Shown: positions 53,079 to 62,487, counted from the stretch's first letter. The stretch: 64,000 bases of DNA from Cyanobacterium sp. T60_A2020_053 (GCA_015272165.1 JACYMF010000088.1:1-64000), one strand, 5' to 3'. Numbers and translations: made by a program. The notes: generated from the sequence alone by a model not told the origin.

Positions 53079-55154
53079 TTATCCGATTCCTGTATTTTTG
53101 GTAATAATACCTTGAGCTACATTATTAGGAACTTCAGCGTAATTACTAAATTCCATGCTAAATATACCACGTCCTTGGGTTTTAGAGCGAATATCGGTGG
53201 CATAACCGAACATCGATTCCAGAGGAACTTTTGCGTTCACCTTTGCCAAAGAGTTTTCTGCATTCATTCCCTCAATGATACCTCGACGGGAGTTGAGATC
53301 ACCGATAATATCTCCGACATAGTTATCAGGTACTTCTACCTCTACTTTCATCAGTGGTTCTAATAGAACTGGATTTGCTTTTTTGACAGCGTCTCTGATA
53401 GCTATAGAACCAGCAATCTTGAACGCCATTTCAGAAGAATCCACATCGTGATAAGAACCGTCAATGAGAGCGACTTTAACATCGATTAAAGGATAACCGG
53501 CAATAATTCCTGACTCACAGGCTTCTTTAATGCCTTGTTCCACCGAAGAAATATACTCTTTGGGAATAGCTCCTCCGGTAATTTTGGAGACAAAATTAAA
53601 ACCGCTTCCTTCTTCTCCCGGCTCAACCTCAATGACGACATGACCGTATTGACCTTTTCCCCCACTTTGACGAATAAATTTTCCTTCCATTTCTACAGCT
53701 TTGCGGATGGTTTCTCGATAGGCAACTTGAGGTTGTCCTACGTTTGCCCCCACTTTGAACTCCCTTAACATCCGATCTACTAAGATTTCGAGGTGCAATT
53801 CTCCCATCCCAGCGATGACGGTTTGATTGGTTTCAGGGTTGATGCTTACTTTGAAGGTTGGGTCTTCGTCTGATAAAGATTGCAGGGCTTTGGATAATTT
53901 TTCCATATCCTGCTGGGTTTTCGGTTCTACAGCCACCGAAATAACTGGTTCGGGTACATAAAGGGATTCGAGTATTATGGGGTCACTATCATCACATAGT
54001 GTATCACCTGTGGTGGTATTTTTCAAGCCTATGGTAGCGCCCAAGTCCCCTGCTCTCAATTCTTCTACTTCAATCCTTTCGTTAGATTTTAGGATGATTA
54101 ACCGTGAGATTCTTTCCTTAATGTTTTTGGTGGAATTATAGACATAGCTACCTTTTTTCAATACCCCTGAGTAAATCCTCAAGAAGGTTAATCTACCAAA
54201 AGGGTCTGAGGCTATTTTAAAGGCAAGGGCGCTGAATGGTTCTTCATCCCCTGAATGTCTTTCTCCTTCTTCTCCGTTGGGTAAAATTCCTTTAATTGCT
54301 GGAACTTCCACGGGCGCTGGTAGATAATCTACCACTGCATCTAAAAGAAGTTGAATACCTTTATTTTTGAAGGCTGAACCGCACAGCATAGGCATTAATG
54401 TGCCTTTTACTGTACCTTCTCGAATGGCTTTCTTTATTTCAGCTTCGCTGATTTCCTCTTCTGCTAGATATTTCTCTAAGAGACTTTCATCGGATTCTGC
54501 CACGGCTTCTAAAAGATAACCACGATATTCTTGGGCTAACTCTGCCACATCTTCAGGGATGGGGATTTCTTTAACATTTTGTCCTAAGTCATCCTCATAA
54601 ATTCTGGCAGTCATTTTTACTAAGTCAACAATGCCGACAAAGTTTTCTTCACTACCGATGGGAATTTGGATGGGGATGGCGGGCGCTTGTAAACGCTCCT
54701 TAACTTGTTCATAAACCTTAAAAAAGTTAGCTCCTGTGCGATCCATTTTATTAACAAAGGCAATGCGAGGCACATGATAACGATTTGCTTGGCGCCAGAC
54801 AGTTTCTGATTGGGGTTGTACTCCACCTACAGAACAAAATACCGCTATTACTCCATCTAAAACACGCATGGATCTTTCTACTTCGATGGTAAAATCAACG
54901 TGTCCGGGGGTATCAATAATATTGATGCGGTGATCTCGCCAACTGGTACTGATGGCGGCAGCAGTGATGGTAATGCCTCTTTCTCGCTCCTGTTCCATCC
55001 AGTCTGTTACTGCATTACCATCATGAACTTCTCCGATCTTATGAACAAGACCAGAGTAGAATAATATTCTTTCGGTAGTGGTAGTTTTTCCTGCGTCAAT
55101 ATGGGCAGCGATGCCGATATTACGCACTTTTTCGAGGGGAATGGAACGAGTCAC
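53079..55154 (-). CDS. fusA: Elongation factor G
   Basis: 691 residues. G1 [20 protein letters not shown]3 [17 protein letters not shown]4 [12 protein letters not shown], followed by domains II to V ([40 protein letters not shown]). It drives translocation of tRNA and mRNA by GTP hydrolysis. Third gene of the str operon, 97 bases behind rpsG. Four GGGCGCT motifs occur inside, unlike in tuf. Confidence 0.99.
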   Translation of the reverse strand: MTRSIPLEKVRNIGIAAHIDAGKTTTTERILFYSGLVHKIGEVHDGNAVTDWMEQERERGITITAAAISTSWRDHRINIIDTPGHVDFTIEVERSMRVLDGVIAVFCSVGGVQPQSETVWRQANRYHVPRIAFVNKMDRTGANFFKVYEQVKERLQAPAIPIQIPIGSEENFVGIVDLVKMTARIYEDDLGQNVKEIPIPEDVAELAQEYRGYLLEAVAESDESLLEKYLAEEEISEAEIKKAIREGTVKGTLMPMLCGSAFKNKGIQLLLDAVVDYLPAPVEVPAIKGILPNGEEGERHSGDEEPFSALAFKIASDPFGRLTFLRIYSGVLKKGSYVYNSTKNIKERISRLIILKSNERIEVEELRAGDLGATIGLKNTTTGDTLCDDSDPIILESLYVPEPVISVAVEPKTQQDMEKLSKALQSLSDEDPTFKVSINPETNQTVIAGMGELHLEILVDRMLREFKVGANVGQPQVAYRETIRKAVEMEGKFIRQSGGKGQYGHVVIEVEPGEEGSGFNFVSKITGGAIPKEYISSVEQGIKEACESGIIAGYPLIDVKVALIDGSYHDVDSSEMAFKIAGSIAIRDAVKKANPVLLEPLMKVEVEVPDNYVGDIIGDLNSRRGIIEGMNAENSLAKVNAKVPLESMFGYATDIRSKTQGRGIFSMEFSNYAEVPNNVAQGIITKNTGIG

Positions 55155-55251
55155 GATTACCTCCTAATCTGGAAATCTGCGATTTGTTACTTGATATTTT
55201 ACAATTTTACACTGTTTGTTAACAAAACTTATTGTTTTCAAAAACAAAAGA

Positions 55252-55722
55252 TTAGTAACGATAGTGGGCAAAGGCTTTGTTGGCTTCTGCCATTTTGTGG
55301 GTTTCTTCTCTTTTTTTGATAGCGCCCCCCGTCTCATTAGCTGCATCCATGATTTCATTGGCAAGTTTCATGGACATGGTGCGTCCACTTCTTTTGCGAG
55401 AAAATTGGATTAACCAACGTAGGGCTAAACTACTGCCACGGGAAGGGCGCACTTCCATGGGTACTTGATAGGTAGCGCCCCCCACCCTTCTAGCTTTCAC
55501 TTCCACGAGGGGAGTTAAGTTTTTGATAGCTTTCTCAAAAGTTTCCATGGGTTCAGCACCAGTGCGCTCAGCGATAATGGCTAAGGCATCATAGAGAAGA
55601 CGAGACGCTAAGGATTTTTTACCATCCTTCATGATACGTCTAATGGTCATACTTACTAAACGACTGTTATAGACTGCATCGGGTGGAACTTCCACCACTT
55701 TAGCTTTACTTCTACGAGACAT
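55252..55722 (-). CDS. rpsG: 30S ribosomal protein S7
   Basis: 156 residues, complete. [20 protein letters not shown] at the start and the RNA-binding section [20 protein letters not shown], ending [12 protein letters not shown]. It organises the head of the small subunit. Second gene of the str operon, 32 bases behind rpsL. Two AGCGCCC motifs. Confidence 0.98.
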   Translation of the reverse strand: MSRRSKAKVVEVPPDAVYNSRLVSMTIRRIMKDGKKSLASRLLYDALAIIAERTGAEPMETFEKAIKNLTPLVEVKARRVGGATYQVPMEVRPSRGSSLALRWLIQFSRKRSGRTMSMKLANEIMDAANETGGAIKKREETHKMAEANKAFAHYRY

Positions 55723-55754
55723 GATTTGATCTTAAAAATAGCGTTTACAGTTAA

Positions 55755-56129
55755 TTATGCTTTGGGTCTTTTCGCTCCATATTTAGAGCGCCCTTGTTTT
55801 CTATCTTTCACTCCAGTAGCATCAAGAGTGCCACGCACGATGTGGTATCTGACTCCGGGTAAATCTTTTACCCTGCCACCTCTGATTAACACTACGGAAT
55901 GTTCTTGTAGATTGTGACCTACACCGGGTATATAAGCAGTTACTTCAAAACCAGATGTCAAACGCACCCTAGCTACTTTTCTAAGGGCGGAGTTAGGTTT
56001 TTTCGGAGTAGTAGTATATACTCTTGTACAAACTCCACGACGCTGAGGACATTCCTTCAACGCTGGGGATTTGGTCTTTTTCTGAATTGATGATCTTTCG
56101 GCTCGAATTAATTGTTGAATAGTTGGCAT
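55755..56129 (-). CDS. rpsL: 30S ribosomal protein S12
   Basis: 124 residues, complete. The conserved [18 protein letters not shown] holds Lys-43, where streptomycin-resistance changes occur in other bacteria; it is the usual Lys here. Also [20 protein letters not shown]. First gene of the str operon, so the promoter should lie in 56130-56300. Confidence 0.98.
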   Translation of the reverse strand: MPTIQQLIRAERSSIQKKTKSPALKECPQRRGVCTRVYTTTPKKPNSALRKVARVRLTSGFEVTAYIPGVGHNLQEHSVVLIRGGRVKDLPGVRYHIVRGTLDATGVKDRKQGRSKYGAKRPKA

Positions 56130-56466
56130 GAGATCTGCTTTTTATACACCATTTTCTGTATATATAAATATAGTTATCCCTAGTTTAATTTCTAGTGACA
56201 ATCTCTAATCATACCCTATTTTTGAGGTGCTTGTCAATTAACCGAAAAGATTAGGATAAAGCATTTTCGCTAAACCGCCCAGTAACACTATGATAATTCG
56301 GATGGGTGCACTCCTAATAATAGAATCTTTTTATGTTCTTTTCAAGAATAAACAACTTCAGTTAAAATTTGTTTACCAATATGAAGTTTTCAGCCTTTTG
56401 GAATGAAATACTATTGGTTTCCTGTAATTCATTATATGGCAGGTAAATTATTTTCTTTACTAATTC
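56130..56466. other. Upstream region of the str operon
   Basis: No gene. The part next to rpsL (to about 56250) should hold its promoter on the minus strand, but no confident box was recognised. At 56400-56455 a decayed reverse copy of the two-hairpin element is visible (TTTCCTGTAATTCATTATAT). Confidence 0.5.
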
Positions 56467-57072
56467 CTAACAAAGATAAATAGAATAAATATCGACAGGT
56501 AAATAATTAATAATTTGGTGATGGGCACCCTCATAACAGTGCATTATATCATCATGATTAATAAATTGATTTTTACCTTGAAAATAACTAATAATTTGCT
56601 TATCTTCCCAATCAAATTTATCTTTTAATACTATAATTAAACGTTGTTTGTCATCTAGTAAAGATAACGCTTTTTCTGTATAAAAATATAAGGGAAAAAA
56701 TCTTAAATCAAGATTACCTGAATTACCCACAGAAATAGTTAATTCTCCTGTACTTAGAGTATCAATGGTATAATCTAATAACCAAACATGAAGAGAATTA
56801 ACCTCTTTGGCAAGATTAGTTATTTCAAAATTGAATAGTAAATGAGCAATTTTTTCCCAAAGTTGAAGAGCAATAATAATTATATCTTCTTGACTATAAA
56901 AATCCGTCAATAAATCAATGATTTTATGATGATAACGACAAAAAATAGTTACCAAATATTTACCCTTTTGCGGTTGACTTTGTAACAATTCCACTAAGGT
57001 AGAGTCATCTAGTTGTAAAAGAGGTTGAATGAAAGGATGATTAACTTCAGGAAAATCAACAGAATAAACCAT
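56467..57072 (-). CDS. Hypothetical protein, possibly sigma-factor-like
   Basis: 201 residues of mostly helical pattern. The segment LLDDKQRLIIVLKDKFDWED with KQIISYFQGKNQ resembles region 4 of ECF-type sigma factors (an order seen in sigma-like proteins before the helix-turn-helix), and ATLQ-like LLTDFYSQEDIIIIALQLWE resembles region 2. No clear DNA-binding helix is present, so this is weak. It lies 9 bases behind cysH on the same strand and is probably co-transcribed. Confidence 0.45.
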   Translation of the reverse strand: MVYSVDFPEVNHPFIQPLLQLDDSTLVELLQSQPQKGKYLVTIFCRYHHKIIDLLTDFYSQEDIIIIALQLWEKIAHLLFNFEITNLAKEVNSLHVWLLDYTIDTLSTGELTISVGNSGNLDLRFFPLYFYTEKALSLLDDKQRLIIVLKDKFDWEDKQIISYFQGKNQFINHDDIMHCYEGAHHQIINYLPVDIYSIYLC

Positions 57073-57081
57073 AATAAGCCA

Positions 57082-57846
57082 TCAAAGTTGACTGGAGTTT
57101 AAACTATCTGCTTCATCTTGATTAAGGGGTAAATGCAAACCGCATTCCTGCTTGACACCGTGAAAGCGAGTATCCCTTTCATCTTCATCGGAAGCGCTGA
57201 GAGGGCGGCTGGAATGCCAATCCCCCACAGAAACGTAACCTTGATCGAAATAGGGATGATAAGGTAAATTATACTTGGTTAAGTATTCATAAATATCCCT
57301 CGAATGCCATGTTAAAATTGGTAAGATTTTGTAATGCTCACCTTGTTTATTGACATACTGTAATTGTTGACGAAATTGGGTTTGATTTTGTCTTAATCCC
57401 GCTAACCATGCTTGGGCTTGTAATTCCTTCAGCGCCCGTTGCATTGGTTCTACCTTCCTGATACGATCATAAAGATTAAGGGATTCCACATCTTTATTTT
57501 GCCAAATTTTACCATAGAGCGCTTCCATGCGCGCCGGGCTTAACTCCGCCTGATACACTTTCAGATTAAGATTAAGACGCTTCGTTAACTCATCAGCAAA
57601 AACATAAGTTTCTTTGGGTAAATAACCAGTATCAATCCAAATAATGGGAATATTTGGCACTACCTGAGTAACTAAATGTAACATCACTGCCGACTGAATA
57701 CCAAAACTGGTACTCATGACTAAATACTTTCCAAACTGCTCAGAAGACCACTGCACAAGGCGAGGGGCGCTATAATCAGTCAGTTGACGGTTAACATGGT
57801 CTAAATCAAGTAAATCTTGGTCGGTAGATAATTGATACACAGGCAA
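57082..57846 (-). CDS. cysH: Phosphoadenylyl-sulfate reductase
   Basis: 254 residues. It reduces PAPS to sulfite with thioredoxin as electron donor in assimilatory sulfate reduction. The substrate-binding [15 protein letters not shown] lies near residue 47, [20 protein letters not shown] near 87, and the C-terminal catalytic Cys in KQECGLHLP near 237. The extra Cys pairs that bind an iron-sulfur cluster in APS reductases are absent, so PAPS is the substrate. First gene of a two-gene unit with the hypothetical gene at 56467. Confidence 0.93.
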   Translation of the reverse strand: MPVYQLSTDQDLLDLDHVNRQLTDYSAPRLVQWSSEQFGKYLVMSTSFGIQSAVMLHLVTQVVPNIPIIWIDTGYLPKETYVFADELTKRLNLNLKVYQAELSPARMEALYGKIWQNKDVESLNLYDRIRKVEPMQRALKELQAQAWLAGLRQNQTQFRQQLQYVNKQGEHYKILPILTWHSRDIYEYLTKYNLPYHPYFDQGYVSVGDWHSSRPLSASDEDERDTRFHGVKQECGLHLPLNQDEADSLNSSQL

Positions 57847-57961
57847 TGGTAAGTAATTTTACGATAGTTTGCGGTGAAAATTTTAATCATTATAACGTTA
57901 ATTCACCGATATTTAAAGTTGCCGTTGTTCAATGTCATGGACAAGATACCAACATCGGGAT

Positions 57962-58139
57962 GCAGGGCATTTTCATTCTCAAAATTGTTAATTTCTCAAA
58001 GTAACTAATAATCAGAAATTCAGGAGTTTTTAACTACTAATAGATCAATTAGTAGAAAAAATCTTCCCTTTCTCCCTTGCTTCCTCTGCCTCCCCTGCTA
58101 AACAAATCAATTTCGTACCTGACTTTGAAAACACCTTGA
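57962..58139 (+). mobile_element. MITE copy 4, older, at the tRNA-Pro 3' end
   Basis: GCAGGGCATTTTCA at the left end and a decayed right end TGAAAACACCTTGA. Middle blocks such as GAGTTTTTAACTACTAATAG match the other copies. The 7-bp target duplication TCGGGAT is at 57955-57961 and 58140-58146. The latter is the last seven bases of tRNA-Pro. It diverges more from the other copies than they do from each other. Confidence 0.85.
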
Positions 58140-58213
58140 TCGGGATGACAGGATTCGAACCTGCGGCCTCTTCGTCCCGAACGAAGCACGCTACCAAGCT
58201 GCGCCACATCCCG
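58140..58213 (-). tRNA. tRNA-Pro (anticodon CGG)
   Basis: 74 nt without CCA. Acceptor CGGGATG pairs with CATCCCG, discriminator A; D-arm GCGCAGCTTGGTAGCGC; anticodon stem CTTCG/CGAAG with loop TTCGGGA, anticodon CGG; T-arm CAGGTTCGAATCCTG. The 3' end is formed by the 7-bp target duplication of the adjacent MITE and remains intact. Confidence 0.96.
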
Positions 58214-58250
58214 TTTTATTATTCAATATAACACTTTTAGTGGCATTTTG

Positions 58251-58403
58251 CTAGGAATTAATATCCACATCAATGACGGTTTCTATGGGCGCTGGTTGTG
58301 CCAAATCGGTTTCCATGAAACTACGGGCGCTGACGGCTACTAGGGCAAAGAGGGCAATTAAAATGGTGACGAGGGGAACAATTTGTTGGCGGATAAACTG
58401 CAT
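58251..58403 (-). CDS. Small single-span membrane protein
   Basis: 50 residues from an [23 protein letters not shown] continues LVAVSARSF, one clear membrane helix, and then a short acidic tail ([14 protein letters not shown]). No family was recognised, but size and shape are like small photosystem or membrane-complex subunits of cyanobacteria. No strong Shine-Dalgarno is seen. It lies behind tRNA-Pro on the opposite reading direction from the MITE. Confidence 0.5.
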   Translation of the reverse strand: MQFIRQQIVPLVTILIALFALVAVSARSFMETDLAQPAPIETVIDVDINS

Positions 58404-58439
58404 AATGATCTGGGGTGGAGGGCGCTGGTGAAAGATTAA

Positions 58440-58560
58440 CCGTTGTACCGTTTTACTTCAGTTTATGACCTGGAAAACCAGGGGGAAGCCAACGTTTCTG
58501 TTTCTGTTTCCGAGTACGCGCTCGGTTTACTACCACTAGAAATCTATCGGTATCCGAATC
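58440..58560. ncRNA. Candidate small RNA or leader with two hairpins
   Basis: CCTGGAAAACCAGG (58469-58482) and CCGAGTACGCGCTCGG (58510-58525) are two perfect short hairpins separated by a GTTTCTGTTTCTGTTTC tract, in a gene-free gap (58404-58674) with otherwise AT-rich sequence. Function and strand not known. Confidence 0.3.
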
Positions 58561-58674
58561 AATCAAGTTATAGATCAAAAAACTTGATAAGCAGTCACCA
58601 ATACAATAGCTAATCTATTTATATATAATAGTCAAATTTTTCCATAATCTCAACCTCAGCACTAAATTTTCGGG

Positions 58675-59118
58675 CTATATTGTGCCTCTAATTTCTTCGA
58701 TTACCCCATCCCGTAAAACCACTTCCACATTTAATTTATCCACAAGGTTATCTCCTTGTTTGACTTCAAAAAAGCTCTCCATCTGTGCCTGTACAACTTC
58801 TTGACCTAATTCTAACATTTGTACCTGTTGCATTTGTTGCAACATTTGGTTTTTATTCTGTAAAAATTCATTTTTCTTTTGGTTAACCTGCATCTGGATA
58901 TTTTCAATTTGTTGGTTAGCCTGAAGACTGCCTTGTTTTTGAATTTCAGAAATTGCCCTATTGCCCTGTTGTTCTAATTGTAACAACTGTTGATCTAGTT
59001 GATTAATTTGATTTTGTAATTGTCTTTGTGCTTCTTCCTGCCATGGTGGAGTAACAATTACTTTAACATTGACCGGTCGCTTTAACACTAATCCAGAAGT
59101 ATTTAAGTTTAATTCCAT
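58675..59118 (-). CDS. YlqD-like coiled-coil protein
   Basis: 147 residues. The YlqD pattern: a beta-strand start (LKRPVNVKVIVTPPWQEEA), a long Gln-rich coiled coil (QRQLQNQINQLDQQLLQLEQ to about residue 105) and a C-terminal beta domain (VKQGDNLVDKLNVEVVLRDG). The family occurs in Bacillus and cyanobacteria; function unknown. Complete in length and transcribed alone. Confidence 0.8.
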   Translation of the reverse strand: MELNLNTSGLVLKRPVNVKVIVTPPWQEEAQRQLQNQINQLDQQLLQLEQQGNRAISEIQKQGSLQANQQIENIQMQVNQKKNEFLQNKNQMLQQMQQVQMLELGQEVVQAQMESFFEVKQGDNLVDKLNVEVVLRDGVIEEIRGTI

Positions 59119-59474
59119 GTGATTATATCCCTTTAAACATTGTCTTGATCATATCCTGATAATGTCCTAATACTTGATTTTACAGCGCTTTTCTAATGAA
59201 TAAACCACATTTTTTATGTCTCGCAAAGGCGCAAAGACGCAAAGATAATATTTGTAATAATCCAAAGTGTGGTTTAACGAAATGAAAACTGCTGTAAAGC
59301 AAAATTATTAGATGGGGGTTGCACTCATTAGTGGTGTCGTTGAGGTAGAGAAAAGGGAAGAGGAGAAAGGGAAAAGTCCCAAATACTTATCAATCAGAGA
59401 CTTTAGCAAAGTGGTTAGTTTTCATAAATTGCTATTTTACATCAATCATTTTTGATCAGGGAAGAAGTGTTAAT
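59119..59474. other. Gene-free gap between minE and ylqD-like genes
   Basis: Contains ACAGCGCTTTTCTAATGAAT (59183) and its reversed partner at about 59282 (AAAACTGCTGTAAAG), a short repeat CGCAAAGGCGCAAAGACGCA (59222-59241), and a purine tract at 59345-59375. No gene or terminator was recognised. Confidence 0.4.
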
Positions 59475-59756
59475 CTAAGAATTATCTCTACTTCTTTTGA
59501 TTTTTTTTATGGGCAAATTGGCAGTTAAAGAAGTGGTGCGCTCACTACTTTGCACGGAAAACTCCATTTCTTCCATGTCAATATCGAGATAACGGTTAAC
59601 TACTTCCAAAATTTCCTGTTTCATTTTCGTCATCAATTCGGGATTGACTCCGGCTCGATCGTGCGCTAAAACTAACTGGAGACGATTTTTAGCATTGCGA
59701 CGACTTTTTTTAGTATTACCCCAAGAGGTGAGGTTGCTGAAAAAATCTTGAATCAT
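59475..59756 (-). CDS. minE: Cell division topological factor MinE
   Basis: 93 residues. The MinD-binding start (SRRNAKNRLQLVLAHDRAGV) with the conserved LxLVLAHDR motif and the dimerisation part (LMTKMKQEILEVVNRYLDID). It stimulates the MinD ATPase and drives pole-to-pole oscillation. Directly behind minD (36 bases). Confidence 0.95.
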   Translation of the reverse strand: MIQDFFSNLTSWGNTKKSRRNAKNRLQLVLAHDRAGVNPELMTKMKQEILEVVNRYLDIDMEEMEFSVQSSERTTSLTANLPIKKIKRSRDNS

Positions 59757-59792
59757 ATCATTAACAGTGAATAATTAAGGGGTAAAGGACGA

Positions 59793-60614
59793 TTATTTTT
59801 GAGAGGAAAAACCAAAAAACTTTTTGAATCGATTAAAAAAGTTATCGGGGGGCGCCATTAAATCCTGAAAAGGTATATCAAGCCCTTCTAATCTCTTAGC
59901 GATATTTTTTATGGCTGTGCTGGTGGAAGATTCTTCTTTATTTAACACCAATGGTTCACCACGATTAGAAGAAGTGATAACTTGTTTATCATCGGGGACA
60001 ATGCCAATTAAAGGAATCACTAATAAATCTAGTATATCTTCTACGCTTAACATTTCTTCCATTTGCACCATTTCTGGACGCAGACGGTTCACAATTAAAC
60101 GAATACTTTGCATATTTTCACTTTCTAATAAACCTACCACACGATCTGCATCTCGAACGGCTGCCACTTCGGGGGTGGTGACGATTAAAGCCTCATCGGC
60201 GGCGGCGATGGCATTTCTAAAACCCATTTCTATGCCGGCGGGGCAATCTACAATGATGTAGTCAAAATTACTTTTGAGTTGTTCGACAACCTCTTTCATT
60301 TGTTCGGGATTGATGGCATCTTTGGTGCGGTTTTGGGCGGCTGGTAGGAGGTGTAAGCCTTCGGTGCGTTTATCTTTGACGATGGCTTTTTCGATGGTGC
60401 ATTCTCCGGCTAAGGCATCCATGATAGTATAAACGACTCTTTGTTCTAAACCGAGTAATAAATCGAGGTTTCTTAACCCAAAATCAGCGTCAATTAAACA
60501 GACTTTTTTTCCTAATTGAGCTACCGCAGTGCCTAAATTGGATGTAATAGTTGTTTTTCCGACTCCACCTTTTCCAGAGGTAACGACAATAACTCGACAA
60601 TTCATATATGACAA
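59793..60614 (-). CDS. minD: Septum site-determining ATPase MinD
   Basis: 273 residues. Deviant Walker [18 protein letters not shown], switch I DADFGLRNLDLLLGLE, switch II VDCPAGIEMGFRNAI, and a C-terminal amphipathic membrane-targeting helix (FFNRFKKFFGFSS). It recruits MinC to block septum formation away from midcell. minE follows directly. minC, usually in front of minD, is not found in 60615-64000, so it must lie elsewhere or be missing. Confidence 0.97.
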   Translation of the reverse strand: MSYMNCRVIVVTSGKGGVGKTTITSNLGTAVAQLGKKVCLIDADFGLRNLDLLLGLEQRVVYTIMDALAGECTIEKAIVKDKRTEGLHLLPAAQNRTKDAINPEQMKEVVEQLKSNFDYIIVDCPAGIEMGFRNAIAAADEALIVTTPEVAAVRDADRVVGLLESENMQSIRLIVNRLRPEMVQMEEMLSVEDILDLLVIPLIGIVPDDKQVITSSNRGEPLVLNKEESSTSTAIKNIAKRLEGLDIPFQDLMAPPDNFFNRFKKFFGFSSQK

Positions 60615-60823
60615 TTAAAATAACTTTTAATAATCAATAGTTTATAGCTATTTTGTCGAAAAAACACTTTATTTAATTGATAATGGACAATTAATAATTA
60701 GGGTTCACTAAATAAACTCAGAAGTATTGATTCACAAAGGTGAAAACATACATACTACAAGTATCAAAAGATAGACAAAATAATGCTTTTTTTTATGGAA
60801 ATGTAGTTAAAACACTGGATTAA

Positions 60824-60970
60824 ATCATGTTCGGGTAATCTGTTACAAAGGACTATATCTTCGTAATTTCCCCACCGTGTAATGAATTACACGGCTAACA
60901 GTATCTCGTTCAATAAATTGAACTCAGATTCTTTTGAATTTATTTATAAGTGATTAAACGGACTTGATAT
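60824..60970 (+). repeat. Two-hairpin dispersed repeat, copy 6 (most complete)
   Basis: About 147 bp. Left end ATCATGTTCGGGTAATCTGT and right end GTGATTAAACGGACTTGATAT form an imperfect inverted repeat. Inside are CCGTGTAATGAATTACACGG (60875-60894) and GTTCAATAAATTGAAC (60908-60923). It is the copy that best shows the borders. The gap 60615-61019 contains nothing else except an AATTGACAAT-type unit at both edges. Confidence 0.85.
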
Positions 60971-61019
60971 TACAGATACCACACGGGGATATTAAAACTT
61001 CATAATTGTCCATTGTCCA

Positions 61020-61634
61020 TTACTTTATTTCCATTTCTTTTGGCACGGTGACAGGGGATAATCTAGCAATACTGCGTAAATTTTGACAGCGCACGATTTC
61101 GCCAAAATCCAGCGCCCTCCGTCTTTCGAGATTCGGTAAGGCTTCCAATGCTTCTAAAAGATGGCGCGCGGATTCGGTTTCGGTATAACCACGCCGAATG
61201 GCAACTTTAATCCCGGCTTCATCCGCTTCTATTTCCTTACTAAGATGACGATTTTTTTGCCAAATTTGTCGTAAAGCCACCGCCGTTAAACTTCCTGCCA
61301 CCAAAATACCCACAACATCGGTTTGAGCGACTTCCACCGCCAAACCTACAACCCCTGCTAAAGCCAATCCCTGTAACGGTTGGATGGTAAACCATTTCAC
61401 CCCTAACACACTGCTAACGGTGCGTAAAAACATTAAATCCCGTTGGGGGCGAGATAAACCGCGCCAAAGGTCAAAATTGATATAAATGGGGCGACTTCCT
61501 CGCTTCCATGGGGGGGTGAAGGGCGCTAGAATCGCCCGTGATTGCTGAGGCTTACTGATAATACGACAAAACATCCGCCCGGAGGCGGGCATCAAATCTT
61601 GCAACCGACTAATTTCCTGCTCGAAACTCATCAT
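61020..61634 (-). CDS. DUF3318 membrane protein
   Basis: 204 residues. A soluble start (EISRLQDLMPASGRMFCRII; PIYINFDLWRGLSRPQRDLM) is followed by two hydrophobic segments (GLALAGVVGLAVEVA and VVGILVAGSLTAVALRQIW) and a soluble tail (EADEAGIKVAIRRGYTETES). This is the cyanobacterial family DUF3318, function unknown. The start overlaps the small upstream ORF (61609-61818) by 26 bases. Confidence 0.85.
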   Translation of the reverse strand: MMSFEQEISRLQDLMPASGRMFCRIISKPQQSRAILAPFTPPWKRGSRPIYINFDLWRGLSRPQRDLMFLRTVSSVLGVKWFTIQPLQGLALAGVVGLAVEVAQTDVVGILVAGSLTAVALRQIWQKNRHLSKEIEADEAGIKVAIRRGYTETESARHLLEALEALPNLERRRALDFGEIVRCQNLRSIARLSPVTVPKEMEIK

Positions 61635-61818
61635 GTCCTATACTTTTATCTGTACTCATATAATACTCCCTCAGCCAACAGGCTTCTAAGAATTTTATCT
61701 TATATAAGTACCAAAAACGACTTGGTTTCCAAACGGAATCCTCTGCTTCTATACAACATAACGGCTGATTGAGATATTCCCACATTGCACAAGTCATGTT
61801 TCTGAGACGATAAAGCAT
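61609..61818 (-). CDS. Small conserved-looking protein
   Basis: 69 residues, rich in aromatic residues and Cys: MLYRLRNMTCAMWEYLNQPL and KPSRFWYLYKIKFLEACWLR. It is not a shadow of another gene except for a 26-base overlap with the DUF3318 start, on the same strand, and so could be the first gene of that operon. Family not recognised with certainty. Confidence 0.45.
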   Translation of the reverse strand: MLYRLRNMTCAMWEYLNQPLCCIEAEDSVWKPSRFWYLYKIKFLEACWLREYYMSTDKSIGHDEFRAGN

Positions 61819-62130
61819 AAAAACCTCCCCTGTTATCTATTTTCCTTTGCTACGGCTATGACTCAAAATATTTTTAGCTTTCACTAAAACCATACTTCAC
61901 CATCCTAACTGACAGTTTTTGCGGTGACACAGTTTCGCTTAATTATTTAGCTTAATTTAATATTTCGTACATTTATAATTTGACCGATTTTCACTATAAA
62001 TGTATCACCGTTAAAAATAGAGCTAGAGGGCGAAAAATAGCGAAAAACTCTTATTTTTGCCCTAAAATCCCCAAAATTACCCTTTAAAAATTGTAGTAAT
62101 ATTTGATAATTCAGTTAATTTTTGCAAAAG
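61819..62130. other. Gene-free, AT-rich gap
   Basis: No ORF, hairpin or known repeat was recognised. It should hold the promoter for the 61609/DUF3318 unit on the minus strand. Confidence 0.4.
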
Positions 62131-62487
62131 CTATTGACTTCTGGTGATGTCTATGGTAATTTGACCATCAAAATCAGGGATGGGGGGCGCTGGTTTTGAT
62201 AATTTTACCCTTACTTTTGTCACTAAATCTAGTTGTAGTATATCTTGGGCAATTACTTCCGCTAATTTTTCCACTAGGGCAAACTTGGCGTTTTGAATAA
62301 CCTGTTTCGTGATATTAATTGCCTGACGGTAATCAACACTATGGGTTAAATCGTCACTATTACCTGATTTTTGCAAGTCAACCCATAAGGTTAAATCCAC
62401 AATAAACCATTGCCCTAAAACTCTTTCTTCGGCAATAAATCCTGTGTAGCCGTAGGCTTTGATATTACTTACTTTGATACAATCCAT
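62131..62487 (-). CDS. folB: Dihydroneopterin aldolase
   Basis: 118 residues. Converts dihydroneopterin to hydroxymethyl-dihydropterin and glycolaldehyde in folate synthesis. The start DCIKVSNIKAYGYTGFIAEE, the middle DLTHSVDYRQAINITKQVIQ and the catalytic-side FALVEKLAEVIAQDIL, with the Lys in RVKLSKPAPPIPDF. Length is normal. Alone, behind the potassium channel gene. Confidence 0.93.
   Translation of the reverse strand: MDCIKVSNIKAYGYTGFIAEERVLGQWFIVDLTLWVDLQKSGNSDDLTHSVDYRQAINITKQVIQNAKFALVEKLAEVIAQDILQLDLVTKVRVKLSKPAPPIPDFDGQITIDITRSQ

Noticed and set aside
53112-53768. Plus-strand ORFs opposite fusA
   Set aside because: Shadows of a highly conserved gene.
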